Shown piece by piece: positions 32,624 to 41,100 of a stretch of 42,108 nt of DNA. Location: contig JAICKX010000016.1 of NCBI GenBank assembly GCA_025927685.1, positions 1 to 42,108 of the forward strand. Reading direction: 5' to 3'. This DNA comes from Thermoleophilia bacterium (GTDB lineage Bacteria; Actinomycetota; Thermoleophilia; Gaiellales; JAICJC01). Made by a program: the position numbers and the translations under genes. Numbering within the stretch: the stretch's first letter is position 1; every line of letters starts with the position of its first letter. The notes beneath the pieces are model-generated. The model saw nothing but the letters and a program-made list of their open reading frames with translations. It did no database searches and was not told the DNA's origin.

Positions 32624-33524
32624 CGCTTTCGTCCTCGTGGTAGAAGCCGAGGAAGATCTCCTCCAGGTCGGCGGGCGTGATCGTGAGGTCGAGCACCTGG
32701 TGGGAGGCGAGCGCCTTGACGAGGTCGTCCATCTCGCCCTGGACGCGCATTCGCAGGATCCGCCGGTCGCTCGTGACGTCGCGCACCGAACGCAGCGACG
32801 CGAAGTCGGCGGGGTCCGCCCGCGTCGCGAGACGGGCGGTGACGTGGCGCACCGAGCGGGAGATGAGCCCCTCCACCGTCTCGACGGCAGCCAGACGGCC
32901 CTCCCGGATGATGCCGACGCGGTCGGCGGTGTGCTGGACCTCGTCCAGCGAATGCGACGAGAGGAGCACGGTCCGTCCCTCGGATGCCTGCTCCCGCACA
33001 AGGCGGCGAAACTGGTCCTGCATCAGCGGGTCGAGCCCGCTCGTGGCCTCATCGAGCAGCAGGAGTCGCGGCTCGTGCATGAACGCCTGGATGAGCGCGA
33101 TCTTCTGGCGGTTGCCGCGCGAGAGGTCGCGCATCGGCCGGTCGAGCGGGGCGGCGAACCGCTCGGCCAGCGCCTCGTGGGCTCCGGCGCTCGCGCGGCG
33201 GAGCCTGGCCAGCGACTCGAGCTGTTCGCGACCTGTCATCCGGCCCGCCAGGCGCGGATCCCCCGGGACGTATCCGGCGTCTGCCCGAGCCGCCGGCCCG
33301 CCCGTACGGGTGTCGATCCCGAACAGCGACGCGTGGCCCGCTGTGGGTCGGATCAGGTCGAGCAGCACGCGGATGAGCGTGCTCTTGCCGGCACCGTTCG
33401 GCCCCAGGAGCGCGAAGACCTCCCCGGGCTCGACGACCAGGTCGAGCGCGGTCAGGGCCTCGACTCCGCCGGGATACACCTTGCTGAGAGCAACGGTTTT
33501 GATGGCGGGCGGCGAGGGAGGCAT
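32616..33524 (-). CDS. ABC-2 type exporter ATP-binding protein
   Basis: A 302-residue ATPase. Walker A is LLGPNGAGKSTLI, the Q-loop region AGYVPGDPRLAG, the signature LSRGNRQKIALIQAFMHEPR, Walker B LLLLDEATSGLDP and the H-loop VLLSSHSLDE. The signature begins LSRGN in place of LSGGQ, common in drug-type ABC-2 ATPases. A C-terminal regulatory stretch follows (VTARLATRADPADFASLRSV). The ATG at 33524 was chosen; no ribosome site is seen, so the mRNA may be leaderless. It diverges from a Usp operon whose operator (33550-33568) is nearby, but the distance in this direction does not fit activation. Confidence 0.88.
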   Translation of the reverse strand: MPPSPPAIKTVALSKVYPGGVEALTALDLVVEPGEVFALLGPNGAGKSTLIRVLLDLIRPTAGHASLFGIDTRTGGPAARADAGYVPGDPRLAGRMTGREQLESLARLRRASAGAHEALAERFAAPLDRPMRDLSRGNRQKIALIQAFMHEPRLLLLDEATSGLDPLMQDQFRRLVREQASEGRTVLLSSHSLDEVQHTADRVGIIREGRLAAVETVEGLISRSVRHVTARLATRADPADFASLRSVRDVTSDRRILRMRVQGEMDDLVKALASHQVLDLTITPADLEEIFLGFYHEDESDA

Positions 33525-33549
33525 CGTGCCGTAGTTCGCCGCACGCCTG

Positions 33550-33594
33550 TTCGGTGCCTGCCCCGATGACCGCCAGGCCCCGTCGGGCGACGAT
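33550..33594 (+). promoter_or_regulatory. 19-bp operator plus -10, site B
   Basis: TTCGGTGCCTGCCCCGATG at 33550-33568, a 20-base gap, then GACGAT at 33589-33594. It drives the Usp/DUF1918/P-type ATPase operon starting at 33623. Confidence 0.7.
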
Positions 33595-33622
33595 GAGGGC
33601 CAGACGACCGATTGGAGGAGCC

Positions 33623-34060
33623 ATGTACCGCACCATCGTGATCGCGCTCGACGGGTCCGAAGGCTCCGATCGCGCGCTGCCCGTCGCCGCCGAATACGCC
33701 AGGCGGGACGGCGCGCGGATGGTCGTCGCACACGTCCGCACGCATGCGCTCGAGACGGCGATCGAGAACAAGCTCCGCGGGCAGGTCGCCGAGCTCCAGG
33801 CGGACGGCATCGACTCGTCGCTCATCATCAAGAACGGCCTGGACGGTGCCGAGGCGGACGTCATCGCGGCGGTCGCCGCCGACGCCGAGGCCGACCTGAT
33901 CGTGGTCGCCGGCCGGGGGCGCGGCCCGTTCACCGGGGCCGTCCTGGGGAGCGTCACGCAGCGCCTGCTGCCCATCGCATCCTGCCCTGTGCTGGTCGTC
34001 CCGGGGAGCCACGTCGCCGACGCTGCCGGATCGAACACCGCGACCGCTGCTCGGGCATGA
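33623..34060 (+). CDS. Universal stress protein
   Basis: A 145-residue Usp. TIVIALDGSEGSDRALPVAA opens the fold. GRGRGPFTGAVLGSVTQRLL is the ATP-binding G-x2-G-x9-GS motif, and ASCPVLVVPG ends the domain. The ATG at 33623 has TTGGAGGAG upstream; the earlier ATG at 33554 lies within the operator and was rejected. The stop overlaps the DUF1918 start (ATGA), so it heads a three-gene operon with a metal ATPase, controlled by site B. Confidence 0.92.
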   Translation: MYRTIVIALDGSEGSDRALPVAAEYARRDGARMVVAHVRTHALETAIENKLRGQVAELQADGIDSSLIIKNGLDGAEADVIAAVAADAEADLIVVAGRGRGPFTGAVLGSVTQRLLPIASCPVLVVPGSHVADAAGSNTATAARA

Positions 34061-34284
34061 CCAGGCGCTCGACACCCGAGCCTTCCGCATGCGCGGGAGA
34101 CCGGCTGCTCATCCGTGCGCACCATGAGGGCGAGCCTCGGCGCGATGCCGAGATCCTCGAGATGCTCGGCCCGGACGCGACTCCTCCGTACCGTGTCCGC
34201 GGGCAGGACGACGGCCGCGAGAGCATCCTCTACCCGGGTTCCGACGCGTCCATCGAGCATCTGGCCGGGCGTCGCCGGGCATGA
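34057..34284 (+). CDS. DUF1918 domain protein
   Basis: A 75-residue protein. GDRLLIRAHHEGEPRRDAEI, then LEMLGPDATPPYRVRGQDDG and RESILYPGSDA is the DUF1918 pattern, a small SH3-like barrel common in actinobacteria. Its function is not known. Both ends overlap neighbours by 4 bases (ATGA with the Usp gene, ATGA with the ATPase gene), a tight translational coupling that suggests a role with the stress protein or metal pump. Confidence 0.85.
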   Translation: MTRRSTPEPSACAGDRLLIRAHHEGEPRRDAEILEMLGPDATPPYRVRGQDDGRESILYPGSDASIEHLAGRRRA

Positions 34285-36113
34285 CCCGCCGGCGCCCGGA
34301 GGCGGGCGGAGTCGCGCTCGCGGCGCTCGCCGCCGCCGGGCTTGCGTCCGGCGGGCTCCTGCACGCCCTCGGGCTCTCACGTCCAGGTGACGGCGCCTGG
34401 GCCGGCACCACGGTCTGCCTTCTCATCCCCCTCACGGTGTCCGTCGTGCGGACGCTCCTGTATCGAGACCTCGGCGTGGATGCGATCGCGCTCCTCGCCA
34501 TGGCCGGCGCGCTGGGCCTGGGCGAATATCTGGCCGCGGCCGTCATCGCGCTGATGCTCGCGGGAGGCAACGCTCTGGAGACGCTCGCCCAGGGACGCGC
34601 CCGGCGCGAGCTCGAGCTCCTGATCGACCGCGCACCGAAGGCCGCCAACCGCATGATCCGAGACAGGATCGAACGGGTGACGGTCGACCAGGTGCAGGTG
34701 GGCGACGTCCTCCTGGTGCGAGCCGGAGAGCTGATACCGACCGACGGCGTGGTGACGAGCGCCGAGGCCATCGTCGACGAGTCCGCGCTCTCCGGCGAGC
34801 CGCTGCCGGTGACGCATCTCACCGGCGGGGAGGTAAAAGGTGGCTGCACGAACGCCGGAGAGGCCTTCGAGATCGCGGCGACGACGCCCGCCGCCAGGAG
34901 CGCGTACGCCGGCCTGGTGCGCCTCGTTCGCGAGGCCGAGTCGAACCAGGCGCCGTTCGTGCGGATGGCCGACCGCTACGCGGCGGCATTCCTTCCGGCG
35001 ACGCTGGTCCTGGCCACGCTCGCCTGGGCGGTGTCGGGGGATGCACACCGCGCCGTGGCAGTCCTCGTCGTCGCCACACCCTGCCCGCTGATCCTGGCGG
35101 CGCCGATCGCATTCGTGGCAGGCGTCTCGCGTGCTGCCCGCGCCGGCGTGCTCGTGAAGGGTGGCTCGGTGATCGAGGCACTGGGCCGAGCCCGGACCGT
35201 CCTCTTCGACAAGACCGGGACGCTGACGCTCGGATCGCCCGAGGTGCAGAACGTCGTCGCCCTCGACGGGCTGCCCGCCGAGGACGTGCTCCGGCTGGCG
35301 GCCTCGCTGGACCAGCTCTCCTCGCACGGTATGGCTGCCGCGCTGGTGCGCGAGGCGGCTGAGCGGAACCTCGAGCTGTCCGTTCCGACGGAGGTGCGGG
35401 AACATGCCGGTGCCGGCATCACCGGGCTGGTGGACGACGTCCCCGTCGCGGTGGGAAGCGCCGGGTTCGTCGCCGGCGCCGGCCACCGCGGGGCAACGAT
35501 CGGCGCCATCCCGGGCCAGGCACATGTGGCGGTCGGCGTCGCAGGCCGGATGGTCGGGACGATCGTGCTCTCCGACCGCCTGCGCGACGACGCGACCAGC
35601 CTGGTGCCCAGCCTGCGGCGTGCCGGGATCCGGTACGTCGCGCTCGCCACCGGCGACATCGAGGTCAGCGCGCAGGAGATCGGCCGGGCGGCAGGCGTCG
35701 ACCGCGTGTACGCCCGCCAGTCGCCCGAGGCCAAGCTCGAGCTCGTGTGCGCGCTCCGCGAACGTCCCGGCCTGGGCCCGGTCGTCATGGTCGGCGACGG
35801 CGTGAACGACGCTCCCGCCCTCGCCGCCGCCGACGTCGGAATCGCGCTCGGCTCGTCCGGCGCAACCGTCGCCTCGGAGGCCGCGGACGCGGTGATCGCC
35901 GTCGACCGCATCGACCGTGTCGCCGAGGCCGTCGCGATCGGCCGGCGCTCGATCCAGATCGCCGAGCAGAGCGTCGTCGCGGGCCTCGCCCTGAGCGCGG
36001 CGGGCATGTGCGCCGCCGCGCTCGGGTACCTGCCGCCCGTCGCCGGCGCGGTCACGCAGGAGGTGATCGACGTGGCGGTGATCCTGAACGCCCTGCGTGC
36101 TCTGGGCCGCTGA
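34281..36113 (+). CDS. P1B-type metal-transporting ATPase with TPCPL motif
   Basis: A 610-residue P-type ATPase. The actuator loop is DESALSGEPLPVTH, the membrane metal motif Thr266-Pro-Cys-Pro-Leu, and the phosphorylation site DKTGTLT at Asp310. GDGVNDAPALAAADVGIALG is the hinge. TPCPL in place of CPC or SPC points to the P1B-5-like group, some of which move nickel, iron or cobalt. There is no N-terminal metal-binding domain and no C-terminal hemerythrin domain. It probably exports a transition metal across the inner membrane. It is the third gene of the site-B operon, coupled by ATGA to DUF1918. The metal is uncertain. Confidence 0.88.
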   Translation: MTRRRPEAGGVALAALAAAGLASGGLLHALGLSRPGDGAWAGTTVCLLIPLTVSVVRTLLYRDLGVDAIALLAMAGALGLGEYLAAAVIALMLAGGNALETLAQGRARRELELLIDRAPKAANRMIRDRIERVTVDQVQVGDVLLVRAGELIPTDGVVTSAEAIVDESALSGEPLPVTHLTGGEVKGGCTNAGEAFEIAATTPAARSAYAGLVRLVREAESNQAPFVRMADRYAAAFLPATLVLATLAWAVSGDAHRAVAVLVVATPCPLILAAPIAFVAGVSRAARAGVLVKGGSVIEALGRARTVLFDKTGTLTLGSPEVQNVVALDGLPAEDVLRLAASLDQLSSHGMAAALVREAAERNLELSVPTEVREHAGAGITGLVDDVPVAVGSAGFVAGAGHRGATIGAIPGQAHVAVGVAGRMVGTIVLSDRLRDDATSLVPSLRRAGIRYVALATGDIEVSAQEIGRAAGVDRVYARQSPEAKLELVCALRERPGLGPVVMVGDGVNDAPALAAADVGIALGSSGATVASEAADAVIAVDRIDRVAEAVAIGRRSIQIAEQSVVAGLALSAAGMCAAALGYLPPVAGAVTQEVIDVAVILNALRALGR

Positions 36114-36140
36114 GACCGTTGCGGGAAAGCCGCTCGGAGA

Positions 36141-36186
36141 TTCGGTTTCGGCCCCGATGCGTGGCGTCGATGCGCGCGCCTACCCT
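36141..36186 (+). promoter_or_regulatory. 19-bp operator plus -10, site C
   Basis: TTCGGTTTCGGCCCCGATG at 36141-36159, a 21-base gap, then TACCCT at 36181-36186. The universal stress gene starts at 36220 with its own ribosome site. Confidence 0.7.
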
Positions 36187-36219
36187 GGAGCTGCCGAACG
36201 CGAGAAAGGGAGGCCCGGA

Positions 36220-36663
36220 ATGTCCGCCATCATCGCAGCAACCGACGGCTCACCCTCTGCCCGCGCCGCAGTGGATCTGGCGATCGGCGAGGCGACGGCC
36301 TCGCGCAGCCGGCTCGAGCTCCTGAGCACGTGGTCGGCCCCCGTGAACAGCGAGCTCGGAGCCCCCGCCTACATGTCCGAGGAGGCGTTCTACGCCGACC
36401 GCGACGCGATGGCCGCGATTCTGGAGCAGGCCAAGGCGCATGCGGCCGACGCAGGCATCGACGTCCACACGCGCCTGGTCGCCGGCGACGCCGCCGCGGA
36501 GATCTGCCGCATCGCATCGGAGCGTGAGGCGAGCCTGATCGTGATGGGGACGCGCGGCCACAAGCCGCTCGCGGCGGCGATCCTCGGGAGCGTCGCGACG
36601 CGCGTGCTCCAGCACGCCCCATGCCCGGTCATGATCGTCCCGGGAGCGGAGGGCGCGTCCTGA
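36220..36663 (+). CDS. Universal stress protein
   Basis: A 147-residue Usp. SAIIAATDGSPSARAAVDLA opens it, GTRGHKPLAAAILGSVATRV is the ATP-binding loop (G-x2-G-x9-GS) and APCPVMIVPG ends it. GAGAAAGGGAGG precedes the ATG at 36220. It is the fourth Usp of the window and is controlled by site C. The 216 bases to NarK hold site D. Confidence 0.92.
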   Translation: MSAIIAATDGSPSARAAVDLAIGEATASRSRLELLSTWSAPVNSELGAPAYMSEEAFYADRDAMAAILEQAKAHAADAGIDVHTRLVAGDAAAEICRIASEREASLIVMGTRGHKPLAAAILGSVATRVLQHAPCPVMIVPGAEGAS

Positions 36664-36828
36664 TGGCCGGCACGGGTGTCCGACATGACCGCCAAGGTCC
36701 CGGTCGGGCGGCGCCAGATGCGAGCGGCCGGCGTGCCAAGGCCGGGGCGGAGTGGAGCCTCCTCCACCCCTGCCCCACGTCCTGCGAGCCCAGCCGGTGA
36801 TCACGGTCTGCGGATTTCCCGCGCGCGG

Positions 36829-36873
36829 CTCGGTGATGACCCCGATGCGCTTCTAGGCTCCAGGCGACAAGCT
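36829..36873 (+). promoter_or_regulatory. 19-bp operator plus -10, site D
   Basis: CTCGGTGATGACCCCGATG at 36829-36847, a 20-base gap, then CAAGCT at 36868-36873. The narK ATG at 36880 is 6 bases further, so the mRNA should be leaderless with the operator at -51 to -33, the same as site F. Confidence 0.65.
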
Positions 36874-36879
36874 CAGGAT

Positions 36880-38097
36880 ATGGCGCACAACGCGGACGAT
36901 TCGACAGCGGGTCAGGCGGCGCGGAACCTCGCGCTCGCCACCATCGCCTTCACGATCTGCTTCACCAGCTGGGGCCTCGTGGCGCCGCTCGCCAAGCACC
37001 TCCAGGAGGCCAAGGGCTGGTCCGACACGCAGGTGCTCCTGCTCGCCGCCGTGCCCGTGCTGTGCGGCTCGATCCTGCGGATCCCCGCCGGCCGGCTCGC
37101 CGACCGCTACGGCGGGCGCAGCGTCTTCACCCTCATCATGCTCGCGTCGATCGTGCCGGCGATCCTGCTCGGCTACACGACGGGGTTCGGCGCGCTTCTC
37201 GTCGTCGGCTTCTTCATGGGTGCGGCCGGCTCGGCCTTCGCCGTCGGAGTCCCGTTCGTCGTGGGGTGGTACGACGGCTCGCGGCACGGCTTCGCCGTCG
37301 GCGTCTACGCGATCGGCACGATCGGCCCGGCGATCGCACTCCTCGTCGTGCCGCGGACGCTCGAGAACTACGGCCAGACCTATCTCGGGTGGGGCATGGC
37401 GGCGACGCTCGTCGCCGGGGCGGTCCTCATGTGGTCGCTCGGCGCCAACGCGCCGAACCCGCCCAAGCCGACGCGATACGGCGAGGTGTTCGCCGCGGGA
37501 TGGCGGCTCCACCGGCTGTCGCTTCTCTATTTCGTCACTTTCGGCGGCTTCGTCGCGATGTTCACGTTCCTGCAGAAGCTGCTCACGGCGTGGTTCGACC
37601 TCTCGAATGTCGATGCCGGGGCACGCGCCGCCGGCTTCGCCGCTCTGGCCGTGGCCGCGCGACCCGTCGGCGGCTGGCTGGCCGACCGGTACGGCGCTCC
37701 CGCGATCCTGACGGCGGCGTTCGCGGGGATCGCCGTCGACGGCGCGGCGCTCGCGGCGGTCGCGGCGCATCCGACCATGCTCACCGTCTCGATCGCCTGT
37801 CTCTCGATGGCGGTCTTCCTCGGCCTCGGAAACGGGGCTGTCTTCAAGCTCGTGCCGCACGAGTTTCCCGAGAACCCGGGTGCCGCCACCGGCATCGTCG
37901 GTGCGGTCGGCGGCCTCGGGGGGTTCTTCCCTCCGGTCGTCATGGGGCTGATCAAGGGCTGGACCGGCAGCTTCGCGCTCGGATTCGTCGGCCTGCTGGT
38001 CTTCTGCATCGTCTGCTTCGGCGTTGTCCTCAAACTGCTCGCCGCCGAGGGCGGCGGCAGTGCCCCGGCGACGAACGGCGGCCTGCGTGAAGCCTGA
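36880..38097 (+). CDS. narK: NarK-type nitrate/nitrite transporter
   Basis: A 405-residue MFS protein with about 12 helices. TSWGLVAPLAKHLQEAKGW, LLLAAVPVLCGSILRIPAGR and GRLADRYGGRSVF are the NarK first-half signature, with the substrate Arg expected in ILRIPAGR. GNGAVFKLVPHEFPENPGAA is the second-half nitrate signature (GNG...K..P). It takes up nitrate or exports nitrite for the reductase that follows. The ATG at 36880 was chosen because the site-D -10 box predicts a leaderless start there; the longer reading from 36676 overlaps the operator. The narG gene follows after 44 bases. Confidence 0.9.
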   Translation: MAHNADDSTAGQAARNLALATIAFTICFTSWGLVAPLAKHLQEAKGWSDTQVLLLAAVPVLCGSILRIPAGRLADRYGGRSVFTLIMLASIVPAILLGYTTGFGALLVVGFFMGAAGSAFAVGVPFVVGWYDGSRHGFAVGVYAIGTIGPAIALLVVPRTLENYGQTYLGWGMAATLVAGAVLMWSLGANAPNPPKPTRYGEVFAAGWRLHRLSLLYFVTFGGFVAMFTFLQKLLTAWFDLSNVDAGARAAGFAALAVAARPVGGWLADRYGAPAILTAAFAGIAVDGAALAAVAAHPTMLTVSIACLSMAVFLGLGNGAVFKLVPHEFPENPGAATGIVGAVGGLGGFFPPVVMGLIKGWTGSFALGFVGLLVFCIVCFGVVLKLLAAEGGGSAPATNGGLREA

Positions 38098-38128
38098 TAC
38101 GAACTTCTCGCCGTCGTCACGGAGGGAC

Positions 38129-38134
38129 TAGCAT
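38129..38134 (+). promoter_or_regulatory. -10 box of narG
   Basis: TAGCAT, then 7 bases, then GTG at 38142, fitting a leaderless start. No operator copy lies at the regular distance, so narG may also be read through from narK. Confidence 0.4.
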
Positions 38135-38141
38135 CTCGCGG

Positions 38142-41100
38142 GTGGGGCGCCAGATGACCGCAGGACGGTCTGGGGGAGCGCTCCTCCGCGCGCACGAGTA
38201 CTTCCGCCGCGGGCCGGTGAGCCCGGAGGGCTGGAGCCAGCTCACCGCCAAGGATCGCGGGTGGGAGTCCTTCTACCGCGAGCGCTGGCAGCACGACAAG
38301 GTGGTGCGGTCGACCCACGGCGTGAACTGCACCGGTTCGTGCTCGTGGAACGTCTACGTGAAGGACGGGCTCGTCACGTGGGAGACGCAGGCCGTCGACT
38401 ACCCGTCCACGGGCCCCGGGATGCCGGAGTACGAGCCGCGCGGCTGCCCGAGGGGCGCGTCGTTCTCCTGGTACGTCTACTCGCCGATCCGGCTGCGCTA
38501 CCCGTACGTCCGCGGCAGCCTGATCGAGATGTTCCGGGCCGAGCGGGAGCGGACCGGGGATCCGGTCGACGCCTGGGCCGCGATCGTGGACGATCCCGAG
38601 CGGCGGCGCACCTACACGAGCCAGCGCGGCCGCGGCGGCTTTGTCCGCGCGAGCTGGGACGAGACCGTCGAGCTGATCGCGGCGGCGCACGTCCACACGA
38701 TCAAGCGTCACGGCCCCGACCGCATCGCCGGATTCACGCCGATCCCGGCGATGTCGATGGCGAGCTACGCGTCGGGCACGCGGTTCCTGTCGCTGATAGG
38801 CGGTGTCATCCTGAGCTTCTACGACTGGTACTGCGACCTGCCGCCCGCCTCGCCGCAGACGTTCGGCGACCAGACCGACGTGCCCGAGTCCGGCGACTGG
38901 TGGAACGCCGACTACCTGCTGGTGTGGGGCACGAACCTGCCGACGACGAGGACGCCCGACGCGCACTTCATGACCGAGGCGCGCTACCGCGGCCAGAAGG
39001 TCGTGGTCGTGAGCCCCGACTACGCCGAGCACACCACGTTCGCCGACCGCTGGCTGGCTGCCCACCCCGGCACGGACGGTGCGCTGGCCATGGCGATGGG
39101 CCACGTCATCCTGCGCGAGTTCTGGGTCGACCGCGAGGTTCCGTACTTCCGCGACTACGGACGCCGGTTCACCGACATGCCGCTCCTGGTCACGCTGCGG
39201 GAGCGCGGCGCCGGGCCCGACGCGGCGTACGCCGCCGACCGCTTCCTGACCGCCTCCGATCTCGGTGACGCCGGCGAGAACGCCGAGTGGAAGACGGTCG
39301 TGCTCGACGAGGCGACGGGCGAGCCCGCCGTCCCCAACGGCTCGGCCGGGTTCCGGTGGGGCGAGACGCAGGGTCGCTGGAACCTCCAGCTCGGTGACAT
39401 CTCGCCGGCGCTGACACTGCTCGGCCGGCCCGGCGCCGAGGGCGTCACGATCGACATGCCCCGCTTCGACGTGGGCGAGACCGACGGCGGCTCGTCGGTG
39501 CGGCGTGGCGTGCCGGCGATGCGGGTCGGCGGCCACGTCGTCACGACGGTGCTCGACCTGATGCTGGCGCAGTACGGCGTCGGCCGCGACGGCCTACCCG
39601 GGGCGTGGCCGGCCGGCTACGACGACGCCGGCTCGCCGGGCACGCCGGCCTGGCAGGAGCCGCTCACGTCCGTGTCGGCCGCGGACTGCATCCGCACGGC
39701 GCGCGAGTTCGCCCGCAACGCCGAGCTGACCGAGGGCCGGTCGATGATCGCGATGGGCGCCGGCACGAACCACTGGTATCACTCCGACCAGATCTACCGG
39801 ACGTTCCTCGCGCTCGTCCTGATGTGCGGCTGCCAGGGCAAGAACGGCGGCGGCTGGGCTCACTACGTCGGTCAGGAGAAGGTGCGCCCCCTGACCGGCT
39901 TTCAGACGGTGGCGTTCGCGCTGGACTGGGTGCGGCCGCCACGGCACATGGTGGGGACGCCGTTCTTCTCGCTCCTCTCGGGCCAGTGGCGCTACTCCGA
40001 CGTGCCGCCGTCGCAGATCGCTTCGCCGCTCGGGCGGGGAGCCTTCGGCGACCGCCACATCGCCGATCTTGTCGCCCTCGCCTCCCGGCTGGGCTGGATG
40101 CCGTCGTTCCCGACCTTCGACCGCTCGAGCCTTGACCTGGCCGACGAGGCCGAGAGGGGCGGCGTCGATCCGGCGGCGCACGTCGTGTCGCAGCTTCGCG
40201 AGGGCGCGCTCGGGTTCGCGTGCGAGGACCCCGACGCGCCGGGCAACCATCCCCGCGTCCTCACCGTCTGGCGCGCGAACCTGCTCGGGTCGTCCGGCAA
40301 GGGCCACGAGTACTTCCTGAAGCACATGCTGGGGACAGCCGAGCCCGGCGTCCGCGCGCAGGAGGCGGCGCCCGAGAACCGCCCGCGCAACGTCACGTGG
40401 CGCGACGCGCCCGAGGCGAAGCTCGACCTCTTCACCACGATCGACTTCCGGATGACGTCGAACGCGCTCTTCTCGGACGTCGTCCTGCCCGCGGCGACGT
40501 GGTACGAGAAGCACGACCTCTCGTCCACCGACCTGCACCCGTTCGTGCACACGTTCAACCCGGCGATCCCGCCGCCCTGGGAGGCGCGCACCGACTGGGA
40601 CGCGTTTCGCGCCATCGCCGAGCGCTTCTCCGAGCTGGCCGAGACCCACCTCGGCGTCCGCCGCGACATCGTCGCCGCGCCGCTGGCCCACGACTCGCCC
40701 GACGAGCTGGCCCAGCCGCACGGCCGCGTGCGCGACTGGCGGGCGGGGGAGTGCGAGCCGGTGCCCGGCAGGACGATGCCGAAGCTGATCGTGGTCGAGC
40801 GCGACTACCCGAACGTCGCCGCCCGCCACGCCGCGCTCGGGCCGCTCTTGGAGTCGCTGGGCTCAACCACCAAGGGGGTCACCTGGAACCCGTCCGAGGA
40901 GGTCGACTGGCTCGGCCGACAGAACGGGCTCGTGCGCGGCGGGCCGGCCGACGGCCGCCCCCGGCTCGACCGGGTCGAGCACGCCTGCGAGGCGATCCTC
41001 GCCCTGTCGGGCACGACGAACGGCCGCATCGCCGTGGAGGGCTTCCGGGCGCTCGAGAAGCGGGCCGGCGTCCCGCTGGCGTCGCTGGCCGAGGCCCGCG

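Noticed and set aside
33524-33568. Site B as a promoter element for the divergent ABC ATPase gene
   Set aside because: At a 20-base distance the -10 would fall at the ATG itself, so the site cannot act in that direction as it does elsewhere.
20074-38097. Search for the mycobacterial Dos box TTSGGGACTWWAGTCCCSAA
   Set aside because: No copy was seen by eye upstream of any island gene; the repeated 19-mer is shorter and has different half-sites.
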